This document shows, one piece after another, positions 52,268 through 63,628 of a stretch of 64,000 bases of DNA. The notes beneath the pieces were generated by a model that saw only the letters and a program-made list of their open reading frames with translations, was not told where the DNA came from and ran no database searches. The translations under genes were made by a program, and so were the position numbers. Source of the stretch: Marchantia polymorpha subsp. ruderalis (taxonomy: Eukaryota > Streptophyta > Marchantiopsida > Marchantiales > Marchantiaceae). The stretch spans positions 23,394,001 to 23,458,000 of the forward strand of contig AP031357.1 of assembly GCA_037833965.1 (NCBI GenBank), given 5' to 3'. Position 1 is the stretch's first letter. Each line of letters opens with the position of its first letter.

Positions 52268-54862
52268 TGTAATAACCCACCAAAGGCTAAAACTGCAGTA
52301 TGGTGGTAAAAAGATCGAACCCACAGGGACAGAGGCAACACACAGAGTAAAAGTGTCACATTTAACAGACTTTTGGTAGAGTTTGAATTCTAGGCGACTG
52401 TCACTCCCAGAAATACTGCAGTGCTCGACTCGGAGGCTCGACTCGGAGGAGGAACTCAACTCGGAGGATGCTCGGAGGATGCACGGTACAGCGTAGTCAC
52501 TCAACACACACACACACACACCTGAAACTGGCAAAAAGCACAACTCGGAGGTCGGTCAGGACCTCCGCTTCGGATTTCAGGAGGAAAGTGTCTCGTAAGT
52601 TCACTCAGAGGTTCTGCAGGAAGTGCCTCCCACTCCGGCTTTTACTGCCCTTCCGCCAGGAACTAGCGTAGGTACCCGGACTGGACTTCTCACTTCGGAA
52701 CGAAGCCTCTACGTACGCCGTGGACGTCACCCTCGACTATCACACAAAACGCAGGGAGTGCAGACCCGACTGAGAACTTACTGAAAACACGATCCAGTAA
52801 CACACACACAACCTGAATTACAAACCAAGGTTTACACGAAGTAATGAAACTTCACATTGGCATTCAGGGGAAACTTCCCATAGGAGTACAATCAGGATAT
52901 GTCACTCGAAGGAGTAAGGGGGAACTGTTCAAGTCTCTAACTCGCAGCCGGCTCTGAGCATCAGAAATCACCCGCAGGTGCAGATCCGCACTACTCAAGT
53001 CTCTAACCGGGTGCGAGCTCTGAACATTCAGCCGAAGGCCTTCAACTACAACATACGGTAACTTCGCTATGCTGCAGCTTCTCTACGTGGTGCCAGGACC
53101 AAAATGCACAAACACGCCAAGAAAGTGAGTTCCTGATCTGCACTTCCGAAACTGGAAGAGTCCAAAGGCAAAACGCCTTGAACTACTTTATACCTTCTAA
53201 GGTCCTAACTAACACTACACTACCCGCTAGGGTGCGAGCCGCAACAGATCCTACACCTGAGAAGTCGGCGGCTACCTTCCCCTCTAACTTACAACCTAAA
53301 TCTAACCCTAACCCTAAATCTAAATCCTAAGCCTACTGTACAGAGCCGCCAGCGTCTTTACATCCGAGATCTGAGGCTGAATATTTGCAGGCATGCGTGG
53401 CCGACTGAGATCAACGGCCCCACCAAATTTCAGATCCATCCGACCGTCCATCGCAGAGATATGGACTCCGCAAGATCTCTGAACCGCATCCGGTTTTCCG
53501 ACTCCGAGTTTGCCGACTTGAAGTTCGCCGACCTCGAGTTCGCCGACCTCAAGTTCGCCGACTCCGAGTTCTCCGAAGGCGTTGACCGCCGAAGACGCAC
53601 TTCCGCACCTTTGCCTATTTGTAACAGTCACTTCCGACACCCATAACTCACAGATCCTTGATCTGTTTCAAGAGTTCTTGGGCTCGTTGGAACGAGCGCG
53701 TCAAGCTCTTTCTAACGAGACCCTAACTGAGTCAAACCGTTACGAGTTGAAAGAGTTATGCCAGTTTTATCCTTCGCCGAAGGCACACTGTCGAAGGCTT
53801 GTTATCTGTTATCGCCGAAGGCGCCCGCACGATGTTTCGCCGACTCCGAGTTCTCTGACCTCAAGTTTTCCGACTTGAAGTTCGCCGACCTCGAGTTCGC
53901 CGACCTCAAGTTCTCCGACCTCGAGTTCTCCGACTTGAAGTTCGCCGACCTCGAGTTCTCCGACTTGAAGTTCTTTGACCTCGAGTTCGCCGACCTCAAG
54001 TTTGCCGACCTCGAGTTTGCTGACTTGAAGTTCTTTGACCTCGAGTTCGCCGACCTCAAGTTTTCCGACCTCGAGTTTGCTGACTTGAAGTTCTTTGACC
54101 TCGAGTTCGCCGACCTCAAGTTTGCCGACTCCGAGTTTGCTGACTTGAAGTTCTCCGACCTCGAGTTCGCCGACCTCAAGTTTTCCGACCTCGAGTTTGC
54201 TGACTTGAAGTTCTTTGACCTCGAGTTCGCCGATCTCAAGTTCTCCGACCTCGAGTTCGCCGACCTCAAGTTTTCCGACCTCGAGTTTGCTGACTTGAAG
54301 TTCTTTGACCTCGAGTTCGCCGATCTCAAGTTCTCCGACCTCGAGTTCGCCGACCTCAAGTTTTCCGACCTCGAGTTCTCCGACCTCGAGTTTGCCGACT
54401 TGAAGTTGACCCGAAGACGTCCGTCGCCGAAGGCGAACATCTAGGGCCGAAGGTGGATATTCTGCTAACGACGAACTCCTTCCGCCTATCCGTAGGCGTT
54501 CTCCTTCGCATCTTCCGACAGTCACAACTCCCTGAGTCCTCATCCGTTCCAGGCGTTCTTGGTCTCGTTAGAACGAGCGCGTTGAGCTCTTTCCAACGAG
54601 ACCCTAAGTAACTCAAGGCGTTAAGAATTTAGGAAGTTATGAGTGATCTACCGCCGAAGGTGCTCGAAGCGAGTCCTGCAGCGTGAACCGCCCGTTCCAT
54701 TCCAAGCGTTCCACTGTGGCCTAAGCCCAAAACCCCTCGACTGTCCTCGATCCTCTTTTTACTCTGGCTTTGCGTACCGATTACTATTTACAGCTGCTAC
54801 CACGGTACTTACTAATCAAAAATGTTCTAATTCCGACGAAAAACAAAAAGTGGGTTACCACA
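52268..54862 (-). repeat. F3 LTR at the high-coordinate end (its 5' LTR)
   Basis: 2595 bp. Same as LTR 1 by eye except for the array. TATAAAG on the minus strand at 53192-53186. Ends TGGGTTACCACA at 54862, followed by AGGAG. Confidence 0.92.
53842..54407. repeat. 15/30-bp tandem array in F3 LTR 2 (~566 bp)
   Basis: Same units as 50551-51176 but 60 bp (two 30-bp units) shorter. The smaller companion array is at 53498-53575. Confidence 0.9.
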
Positions 54863-56976
54863 AGGAGCAGCATCAAGAACCCTCTGCTCCCATTCGACCG
54901 CGGCCGTTGTACGAGTCATACAGCCGGCCGAAGCAGAAGGCACGCAGACTGGTGTTACCAGCCAACAGTGCGGACACGGCGACGATTGCGACGGAGAAAG
55001 GAAGTGCGTTGCCAGAGAAGAATGAGGAAGCGCGGACGTCCGCAGGAGCAACGGACCACGCTGCAGTCTCGACGGGCGAGAGGCCGCCTACGGGCCAAGG
55101 GCCTCCGGAGTTACCACGTGCGTTGCGGACAGGTGTTCCGTTTGCGCACATGCGAGCCTCCGCGGACGGACGAGCCTCCGCGGACGGACGATCACAAGCG
55201 GACGTAGATCTACGCCTACGCGTGGGAAGAAGCAGTCCGCCTGTGCACAGGCGCTCGCCTGTGCACAGGTCGCCTCCACACGTGCCGCTTGTGCACAGGC
55301 AGGAATCACCCCCGTTCCAACGTAGGAAGAGGAAGGAGCCGGCGGAAGAGCCGCCTACGAGATACCGGCCTTCGGGGCCAGACCCTCCGGCGCACAACGC
55401 GCCGCGATTTGCGCCTTCGGCGCCAGGGCCTTCGAGCCGAGGAGATACGAGCAGGGAGTGTGCGGAGGCCGCACCATCGGCGGGTAATCCGCCGGTAGAT
55501 GCGCCTTCGGCGGTAGGGCCTCAGGGCCAAGGGACATCGGGCGAGCGGCCCCCGGCCATGTCGCCTTGGGCGATGGACGTCCGCGGCGCTACGCCCGCGG
55601 CGGACAAGGCGCCGGCATTTGCGCCTGCGCACAGGCCAAGCACAGCCCCCGCGGACCGATCAAGGGAGCAGCAACAGGCGGAGGAGCGGAGTGACTGTCC
55701 GTGGGATGAAATTTCGGTGCGCGATGCGCAATCAAACCCCGCGCAGCCACCCTCCGCTCGATCGCCTTCGGCGGCGGACGTCGGCGGCAGAGAGAATACG
55801 ATAGACGATCAACAAGCGGGCGGCGGGGATGCAGCACGGGCACATTCGCCTACCGCCTTAGACATTTTGGCGAAGAGCAGCGAGGCTGCAGCCGTGCCTT
55901 CGCAGGCAGCACACGTCGACGACGTGCAGCCCCACTCGGGTCAGTCGCCGACGCAATCAATGGCGACTGAAATTCTCCACTCGGATGATGACGACGGAGG
56001 CTCCACCGAAGAAATGTCAGGAGCAGGGGACATCGAGGAGGAGGAGGAGGAAATTGTTGGAGCGCCGGCGGCGGCGCTCTCTGAGCAGGTGATTCCGTTG
56101 TTGAGGTACTTGGATCGCAAAGTCGATAAATACGCCGACCCACTTCAGCCGGGATCTTACATCGAGTTAGTGCGCAGGCGGACTCGCACTAAAGTCCACA
56201 CCAGCAAGCTACTAGCTAGAGTGGACCAGGAGTTGAGGGAATTGAAGGAGAAGCATGAATGCTTGTGGGGTCAGTATAAACTCAATCAGAAATTCTACAA
56301 GTACTCCGAGAAGGTGAGGGATGGGAAACTGGAAGAGCTCACCAAGGAGCAGGTGAAGGTCACAGAAGCACTAATTTCTGAGCAGGCCCAGAATCGGATT
56401 TTGTCAGAGGAGCTTGTGCGCCAGACGCGGTTGTTAGAACAGTGTCAGCTCGCACGACAGGCAGATGAGGATGTAATCCGCAGGCTACAGTCAGAGTGTG
56501 GCGAATTGAGAGCGCAACGTGCTGAGGCCGAATCGCAATTAGTGGTAATTGAAGAGGATCGCAGGAAGGAGGCAGATCGCACAAAGGTGGAGACAACGAG
56601 GCGTGTCGCCCACTGTCTCAAGGGCTACGCCCACTGGGAAGTGGCGGCGCAGGAGAAACTCACACTGCGTGAGTTTGAACTTCGCGCGGCCGGGTTGTTG
56701 TCAGGCGACAGCGGGAGTCGGCGGAAGGTAGCAAAGAAGCTTGACGCTTTTCTGTCGAAGGCGCGGGATACCATGTCCGCCCTCGAAGTGGAGGTGTCCG
56801 CGGCGTTGCAGCGATTGGGACTGCGCAGTCGAGCGGAAGACTGGCAGGGTAGGGAGTTAGTGCGCGGCAGTCCGTCGCGCAGGAGACGTAGCACAGGTTC
56901 CGCGGAGTGTAGTGTAGCGTGGTTCCGTGTAGGCGTGTAGCGTAGTGCAGTGTAGTGCTAGTTAGGACTTAGAAGG

Positions 56977-56983
56977 TATAAAA
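56977..56983 (+). promoter_or_regulatory. TATA box and inverted repeat of the plus-strand F2 LTR
   Basis: TATAAAA, followed at 56989-57005 by CCAGGC-GTTTT-GCCTGG. Same layout as 10607-10579 on the minus strand. Confidence 0.6.
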
Positions 56984-59579
56984 TAGTTCCAGGCGTTTTG
57001 CCTGGGGTTCTTTCCCAAACTCAGAAGTGCAGATCAGGAGTCCATTTTCTCTGCGTGTTTGTGTCCTTAAGTTCTGTCACCACGCATGAGGAGTTACAAC
57101 TTAGCGTTCCGCATTTTGTAGCTGAAGGCCTTCGGCCGAATGTTCAGAGCTAGTACATTGGTTAGAGACTTGAGTAGTTCGGATCTGCACCTGCGGGTGA
57201 CTGCCGATGCTTAGAGCCAGTGACTAGTTAGATACTTGAACAGTTTCGCCCCTACACCTTCGAGTGTTTCTTTCTGATTGTACTCCTTTGGGATTTTTCC
57301 CCTGAATGCCAAAGTGAAGTTTTGTTACTTCGTGTAAGCCTTGGTTGTGAATTCAGGTTACGCTGCAGCAGGTGCCTTGAGGGTAACCCCTGTAGTATTT
57401 CTGGGAATGACAAGTGCTTGAGAATTCAAACTCTTCAATAGACTGTCATTGTGTTACTGGAATGTTTCTCAGTGAGTCCTTCAGTGCGGACCTGTGTTCT
57501 CTGCGCGTTTTGTGAGTTGAGAGTGTTGTTCACCGCGTCTGAGTGACTTCGATCCGAAGTAGGCAGTCCAAACCGGGTTTCCTACGCTAGCAGCAAGCTA
57601 GCGGAAGTGTTGTAAAAGCCGGGGTTGGGAGTCACTACCCGCAGCTTCGCTGAGTGTACTCCTGAGAGACTTTCCCCCTGAAATCTTGAGTAGAGGTCCT
57701 AACGGATCTCTGGATTGTGTTTCTGTAGTTTCAGGTGTGTGTGTGTGTGTGTTACGGTGCACTGTGCGACCTCCGAGTGCGCTCCGAGTGGACACTTGCA
57801 GTATTTCTGGGAGTGACAGTCGCCTGAGAATTCAAACTCCTCAATAGTCTGTTAAACGTGACACTTTGTACCCTGTGTGTTCCTCTGTCCCTGTGGGTTC
57901 GACCTTTCTACCACTATATTGCAGTTTTAGCCTTTAGTGGGTTATTACAACCTTGCAACAACAACGGGAGGATGTGGCGACGAAAGCCCAGGCAGATGCC
58001 GAGCTAATGCGGGCAAAGATCGAGTCGGAATTGCAGGAAGAGCGGAGACAAAACCGCATTCTAACAGAGGAGCTTGCGCGCCAGACGCGCGCATTAGAGG
58101 AAAGTCAAAGCACGCGCAAGGAGGATGAGGAGTTGTTGCGCAACTTGCAATCCGAGTGCGCGGAATTGAGGGCGCAGCGCGCAGATGCGGAGATGCAGCT
58201 AGCAGAAGTGGAAGGCAGCAGCCGGACGGGAGAGGAGTTGGTGACGCGGGTGACTCACTGTCTAAGAGGATACGCCCACTGGGAAGTGGCGGCACAAGAG
58301 AAGATCACGCTTAGGGAGTTTGAGCTTCGGGCGGCGGCATTGACGGAGGGTGAAAGTCGGAGTCGGCGGCGAGTGGCGAGGAAATGAGAGGCCTTCTTGT
58401 CGGGTGCGCGCGACACTATGGCGCACTTGGAGTCGGAAGTGACTGCAGTCTTTCGGCGGCTGGGGTTGCGCAGCCGGTCGGAAGATTGGCAGGGTAGAAA
58501 GATAGTGCGAGGAAGTCCGGCGCGCAAGAGGCGCAGTACCGGATCTGCAGAGTGCAGTAGTGTAGCTTGGTTTCGTGCAGGAGTTTAGAGTAGCAGGTAG
58601 TGCAGCGTAGTGTTAGTTAGGACCTTAGAGGGTATAAAGTAGTTCAAGGCGTTTTGCCTGGGGATTCTTCCAGTTTCGGAAATGCAGATCAGGAACTCAC
58701 TTTCTCGGCGTGTTTGTGCATTTGGTCTGGCACCACGTAGAGGAGCTGCAGCATAGTGAAGTTACCGCATGTTGTAGCTGAAGGCCTTCGGCTGAATGTT
58801 CAGAGCTAGTACACCGGTTAGAGACTTGAGTAGTGCGGATCTGCACCTGCGGGTGATTTCTGATGCTCAGAGCCGGTTGCAAGTTAGATACTTGAACAGT
58901 TCCCCCTTACTCCTTCGAGTGACATATCCTGATTGTACTCCTACGGGAAGTTTTCCCTGAATGCCAAAGTGAAGTTTTGTTACTTCGTGTAAACCTTGGT
59001 TATCAATTCAGGTTATGTGTGTGTGTTACTTGATTGTGTCTTAGTTGAGTTCTCAGTCGGGCCTGTACTCTCTGCGCTTGGTGTGAGTCGAGGGTGACGT
59101 CCACTGCGTATGAGTGACTTCGTTCCGAAGTGGGAAGTCCAATCCGGGTTCCCTACGCTAGCAGAAACTGGCGGAAGGGCTGTAAAAGCCGGAGTGGGAG
59201 TCACTACCTGCAGAGCCTCTTAGTGTACTTTTGAGAGACTTTCCCCCTGAAATCCTAAGCGGAGGTCCTGACCGACCTCCGAGTTGTGCTTTCCCAGTTT
59301 CAGGTGTGTGTGTGTGTGTTGAGTGACTTACGCTGCACTGTGCATCCTCCGAGCATCCTCCGAGTCGAGCATCCTCCGAGTGAGCTCCGAGTCGAGCATC
59401 CTCCGAGTGGCCTTCGAGTTAGCACTGCAGTATTTCTGGGAGTGACAGTCGCCTGAGAATTCAAACTCTCCAAAAGTCTGTTAAACGTGACACTTTGTAC
59501 TCTGTGTGTTGCCTCTGTCCCTGTGGGTTCGGTCTTTTTACCACTATACTGCAGTTTTAGCCTTTGGTGGGTTATTACA

Positions 59580-59969
59580 GGCAGCAGCCGGCGCGATGCG
59601 GATCGTACGCGAGAAGAGTTGGTGGCGCGGGTGACCCACTGTCTCAGAGGATACACCCACTGGGAAGTGGCGGCGCAAGAGAAGATCACACTCAGGGAGT
59701 TTGAGCTTCGGGCGGCGGCGTTGACGGAGGGTGACAGTCGGAGTCGGCGGCGAGTGGCGAAGAAATTAGAGGCCTTCTTGTCGGATGCGCGCGATACTAT
59801 GGCGCACTTGGAGTCGGAAGTGACCGGGGTCCTTCGGCGGCTGGGGTTGGGCAGCCGAGCGGAAGACTGGCAGGGTAGGGAGATAGTGCGCGGCAGTCCG
59901 TCGCGCAGAAGGCGTAGTACCGGATCTGCAGAATGCAGTAATGTAGCTTGGTTCCGTGCAGGCGTTTAG
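59580..59969 (+). pseudogene. C-terminal part of an F1 U3 protein
   Basis: About 129 codons: REELVARVTHCLRGYTHWEV, LREFELRAAALTEGDSRSRR, RRLGLGSRAEDWQGR and the basic RRRRSTGSAEC tail. Partial because the outer F1 element was inserted at its left edge. Confidence 0.75.
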
Positions 59970-61048
59970 AGTAGCAGGTAGTGCAGCGTAGTGTTAGTTA
60001 GGACCTTAGAGGGTATAAAGTAGTTCAAGGCGTTTTGCCTTGGGATTCTTCCAGTTTCGGAAGTGCAGATCAGGAACTCACTTTCTCGGCGTGTTTGTGC
60101 GTTTAGTCCTGGCACCACGCAGAGGAGCTACAGCTTGACGAAGGTACCGCATTTTGTAGCTGAAGGCCTTCGGCTGAATGTTCAGAGCTAGTATACCGGT
60201 TAGAGACTTGAGTAGTGCGGATCTACACCTGCGGGTGATTGCCGATGCTCAGAGCCGGTTGCGATTTAGATACTTGAGCAGTTCCCCCTTACACCTTCGA
60301 GTGATTTATCCTGATTGTACTCCTACGGGACGTTTCCCCTGAATGCCAAAGTGAAGTTTTGTTACTTCGTGTAAACCTTGGTTATCAATTCAGGTTACGC
60401 TGCAGAAGGCACACTCATGGCACACCTCTGTAGTAATTCTGGGAATGACAAGTGCCTAAGAATTCAAACTCTTCAATAGACTGTTATGGTGTGTGTGTTA
60501 CTGGATTGTGTCTCAGTTGAGTTTCTCAGTCGGGCCTGTACTCTCTGCGCTTGGTGTGAGTCGAGGGTGACGTCCACCGCGTATGAGTGACTTCGTTCCG
60601 AAGTGGGAAGTCCAATCCGGGTTCCCTACGCTAGCAAAAACTAGCGGGAGGGTTGTAAAAGCCGGAGTGAGAGTCACTACCTGTAGAGCCTCTAAATGTA
60701 CTCTTGAGAGACTTTCCCCCTGAAATCCTAAGCGGAGGTCCTGACCGACCTCCGAGTTGTGCTTTTCTAGTTTCAGGTGTGTGTGTTGAATGACTTACGC
60801 TGCACTGTGCATCCTCCGATTGACCTCCGAGTTGAGCATCCTCCGAGTGACCTCCAAGTTGAGCATCCTCCGAGTGGCCTCAGAGTTGAGCACTTGCAGT
60901 ATTTCTGGGAGTGACAGTCGCCTGAGAATTCAAACTCTCCAAAAGTCTATTAAACGTGACACTTTGTACTCTGTGTGTTGCCTCTGTCCCTGTGGGTTCG
61001 ATCTTTTTACCACCATACTGCAGTTTTAGCCTTTGGTGGGTTATTACA
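59580..61048 (+). mobile_element. Right end of a further F1 LTR (target of the outer F1 element)
   Basis: Starts abruptly inside the coiled-coil part of a U3 frame and runs through TATA (60014-60020) and R-U5 to TTATTACA at 61048. More diverged from the other F1 copies. An extra stretch near 60395-60480 resembles the F2 U5 (compare 57355-57450), so this may be a mosaic. Its left part lies outside the window. Confidence 0.85.
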
Positions 61049-62495
61049 CCAACTCTCGCGCACTCAATTCTCTCTCAACCACCGAGTAATTCTCCGCGCG
61101 GCGATGTCTAGAGTGTCTAACAGCTAGCAGGTGGACGCGCGCAGCTCGCACCAGAAAGTGAAATCGCGAATTCAAGTGCGTGCTCCGTCTCCTTGTTGAA
61201 GGTCATGGTCGGCTCTCGGTCGTGAAGGTCGGATCACTTGATGGCCGCGCCGGCTCCGCGCTATAACGGCCTTCTCTCTCACGCGCGGCTTCACGCTCCG
61301 CCGACGCCGACTTAACTCACACGCTCGAATTGGCGATTTGAACTCCGCTAGCGTACTACGCCGCGGACATGGGTGTGCAGCACCGAAGGCGGATTTTTCG
61401 CCGGCGCGCTACACTCGTTCGTACTTAACTTTGGCCAGTCCCGCTCCGCCGAAGGCGTTCGTCTACGCATAGGACAAAAATCGAACTCTCTTCTGCGTAG
61501 GCAGAATCCCCGGCGGAATCTCCGCCGGCGCAGAACTTCATCTGCCTATGCGTAGGCGCTCGCCTACGCGTAGGCAAATTCCGTCCGCGCATCAGACGTT
61601 CGTCCGCGCAGGTCCCTCGCCGTAGGCGCAGCGCCGAAGGTGGCTGTGCCGAAGGCGTTGATCGCGGTCAACGGACTCCGTCCAGTCTGTCCATTTCTCT
61701 CGCCTCTTCGTCGGCGCTCTTGTCCCCGTAATCCCGACCGGCCGAAGGCGCACTCGTTCGTTCAGTCCGTACGGTCCGTACAAATTTTCTACTCCGTCGG
61801 GTCCTCGCCCGTCCGTGATGCGCTGGCGCCGAAGGCGCTGTACAATTTCCAACCCCGAAGGCGCATTTCTAGGGCCGAAGGCGGGCTTCCCGCCGACGCC
61901 GAAGCGCCTGTGCGTAGGCGGCCTTCGCGTCCGCCTGTGCATAGGTGTCATTCCTCCCCGCCTACGAGTAGGCGACATTCGCGGCGGACATCCCGCCGAC
62001 GTCAAACCCTATTTCGCCTATGCGTAGGCGGACTTCCCTCGTCCGCGCATAGGACAAACTTTCCTCGCCTACGCGTAGGCGAAAATCTGCGTATCTTGCG
62101 ACCTTAACAACTCCCGGAGTCCTCATCCGTTCGTGGCGTTCTTGGGCTCGTTAGAATCAGCGCGTCAAGCTCTTTCTAACGAAACCCTAACCAAGTCGAG
62201 GCGTTTGGGAATTGACCAGGTTCTGAAGGATTTCTCTAGCGCCGAAGGCGCAGCGCCAAAGGCGGATTACGCGCCTTGCGCCGAAGGGGTACTCCTTCAG
62301 AGCCCGTGTTTAGGGCGGTGCCTGTCCCAGACGTTGCGCCCAACTCCTGGATTATACGAGATCTTTTGAGATTCTCCGAGATCATCCAGTTTCATTCTAT
62401 TTTGTTGCACCGATGGCTATTTACACTACTTCCGCGGTACAGTTTTCCAAAAAATATTTTAAATTCCTCAAAAATACCAAAAGTGGGGTGCCACA
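61049..62495 (-). mobile_element. Part of an F2-like LTR, minus strand (outermost element seen)
   Basis: Ends GGGGTGCCACA at 62495, the F2 LTR start in reverse. On its own strand: U3 rich in 16-bp palindromes (for example CGCCTACGCGTAGGCG at 62065-62080) and CGCCTTCGGCG hairpins, then the beginning of a decayed U3 frame (Met near 61206, running to 61049) where the F1 LTR is inserted. It is the most diverged F2 copy and perhaps a separate subfamily. Confidence 0.8.
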
Positions 62496-62528
62496 GTACT
62501 CGAGGTTACCAACTGCAGGTATGATTGT

Positions 62529-62632
62529 TCTTCTACCCTAGCTGTCAAGTGTGTGAATGCATGCACAGTTTGGAGGTCTTTAGACCACAAACTGTGCATG
62601 TATTCACACACTTGCTTGGTAGAGAAGAGGAC
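62529..62632. ncRNA. Long fold-back hairpin, miRNA-precursor-like or mini-MITE
   Basis: Arms 62546-62572 and 62588-62614 pair over 27 bases, with one position that would be a G-U wobble in plus-strand RNA. An inner GGTCT/AGACC pair closes a two-base loop. Weaker pairing extends outwards (TCTACC near 62532 with GGTAGA near 62618). Plant MIRNA genes and short fold-back transposons both look like this. No known miRNA sequence was recognised. Confidence 0.45.
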
Positions 62633-62882
62633 AGAAACAGCATGATCTGGTTATTTGCCATGTACTGTGGTTAATTTCTTGTTACCGCCAAAACGTGTTT
62701 TGTTTTGTCTGGATATGCTCGTTTTCCCTGTTCCAATCGAGATTCCTGTGCAATTGCCAGCACCAACTTCACGACTTTTACGTGCAGTGGCTTTCGGTGT
62801 CGTGTTCCGCTACATTTTGCAGGCCCGACAAGAGACACGACCCTGTCCTAAGACGCGGTTGTCCCACTTTCTATTTTTTCAG

Positions 62883-62929
62883 CTGCGTGCATTTGTACAC
62901 AGTGAAATCAGTGTTGATGAACAGCTGCA
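62883..62929 (+). other. Possible 47-bp exon
   Basis: Preceded by TTTCTATTTTTTCAG (pyrimidine tract and AG) and followed by GTAAGAAC, both good plant-like splice sites. Codes for a short open stretch. Too short to identify. Confidence 0.2.
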
Positions 62930-63217
62930 GTAAGAACAGCAATTCGTATTGATAGCTGACTTAGTCCAATGTATTGAAGTGAGCAGTACTTCAGTGCTAT
63001 AGTGAAAATTACGAATCTTTCTGGAATCTTCACCCCATTATATGACTTTCCAGTTGTGCCTGGCGGACCCACTGATTTTGTTGAATTCGCAAAGTCATAA
63101 TGAATGAACATGCAAACAGATATCACAAGCTCAATTGATGGCAGGCTGTTCACTAGTTCAAAGCTCACCGCATCACCAATCTCGTTACCAGAAACAGGTA
63201 TGCTGCCGTTTCTGCAG

Positions 63218-63378
63218 ACCTGCACGACGTTGCCAGCAAAGCAGATTTCAAAAAATTTTCAAGCATGAAGAATCAAATAAATCACGAACTAAATTGTGTG
63301 CACAACAATGTGCTCAAAATCATGGCATTCAGGAGTACAGGGACTGATCCCTCTCAGTTTTCAAAGGGCATAGGGTGA
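63218..63378 (+). other. Possible exon or gene fragment, 53 codons to a stop
   Basis: After TGCCGTTTCTGCAG an open frame reads LHDVASKADFKKFSSMKNQI and on to a stop at 63376-63378. Composition looks protein-like, but there is no recognised family. Confidence 0.2.
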
Positions 63379-63509
63379 CTTGATATCGCGCTTCATGTCC
63401 TTGAGCCTATTCTTGGGCTGCTTTTACATTTTAAATTGTGTTCTGCCATGTCACGAACGTTGTTCTGCACTAGTCGTAACGTTCTTCTCGGTGGCTCTGT
63501 TTCTTGCAG

Positions 63510-63628
63510 TTTCTGATTAAGGTCCTTCATCATCTGGATACGGTGTATGTGGAAGCCACGAGTAGTGGCCATGGTGGTGCGAAGGCCGCCGCATTCCTCA
63601 AGGAACGTGTTTATCAGACCATGAAAGG
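63510..63628 (+). other. Possible 119-bp internal exon
   Basis: Bounded by CTGTTTCTTGCAG and AAAG|GTGAATG. Open frame FLIKVLHHLDTVYVEATSSG, then HGGAKAAAFLKERVYQTMK. Locally GC-richer than the surrounding sequence, as exons often are. I recognise no family. Confidence 0.3.

Larger units (their letters stand above)
48977..54862 (-). mobile_element. F3: complete non-autonomous LTR element (LARD/TRIM-like)
   Basis: 5886 bp, minus strand, flanked by AGGAG (48972-48976 and 54863-54867). Two LTRs (48977-51631, 2655 bp; 52268-54862, 2595 bp) enclose only 636 bp. The inside has, on its own strand, a primer site, a U5-like insert, the first ~0.3 kb of an F1-type gag, and the F1 polypurine tract. It encodes no enzymes and would depend on F1 or F2 proteins. 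The LTRs look identical apart from one tandem array exactly 60 bp shorter in LTR 2, so the insertion is very recent. Confidence 0.93.
47924..56940 (+). pseudogene. F2 U3 protein in the F2 solo LTR, split by the F3 element
   Basis: Begins MTFDRAAESVPFLNSRF at 47924. The N-terminal domain lies before 48976, the middle and coiled coil at 54868-56940 (QHQEPSAPIRPRP...RRRRSTGSAECSVAWFRVGV). The F3 element sits between, flanked by AGGAG, and there is about one further break in the first part. The second part is about 90% identical by eye to the minus-strand copy at 10644-13751 and contains an extra palindrome-encoded PVHR unit. Confidence 0.8.
20379..57949 (+). mobile_element. F2 solo LTR (plus strand), split by an F1 solo LTR and the F3 element
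   Basis: Starts TGTGGTACCCCAC at 20379 and ends GGGTTATTACA at 57949. Flanking duplication ACCTT at 20374-20378 and 57950-57954. Its own pieces are 20379-21116, 47459-48976 and 54868-57949, about 5.34 kb in all. No gag or pol belongs to it. Palindrome-rich U3, long frame, TATA (56977-56983) and R-U5 are in the usual F2 order. Confidence 0.9.
18467..58588 (+). pseudogene. F1 U3 protein, decayed copy in the outer F1 LTR
   Basis: Begins MSKVPQLRVSPLRVPQIGLR at 18467. The N-terminal domain, the Pro/Ser/Thr/Arg-rich middle and the LRYLDRKTAKYSS region lie before 20378; the coiled coil and basic tail (RLGLRSRSEDWQGR, RRSTGSAECSSVAWF) lie at 57955-58588. It is interrupted by the F2 solo LTR and carries several further breaks, so it is a fossil copy. 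Confidence 0.8.
17004..59579 (+). mobile_element. F1 3' LTR, split by the F2 solo LTR and all it contains
   Basis: Left part 17004-20378, right part 57955-59579 (57950-57954 is the second ACCTT copy). It starts TGTGGTAACACAC right after a polypurine tract and ends GGGTTATTACA. Total about 5.0 kb. It includes a decayed U3 frame, a TATA box (58633-58639) and R-U5. The 5' partner is not in the window. Its right end abuts another F1 LTR (59580 on), into which this element had inserted. Confidence 0.85.

Noticed and set aside
62908-63225. 105-codon minus-strand frame as a gene
   Set aside because: No recognised motif, and plus-strand splice-like signals compete in the same stretch; evidence is too thin to call.
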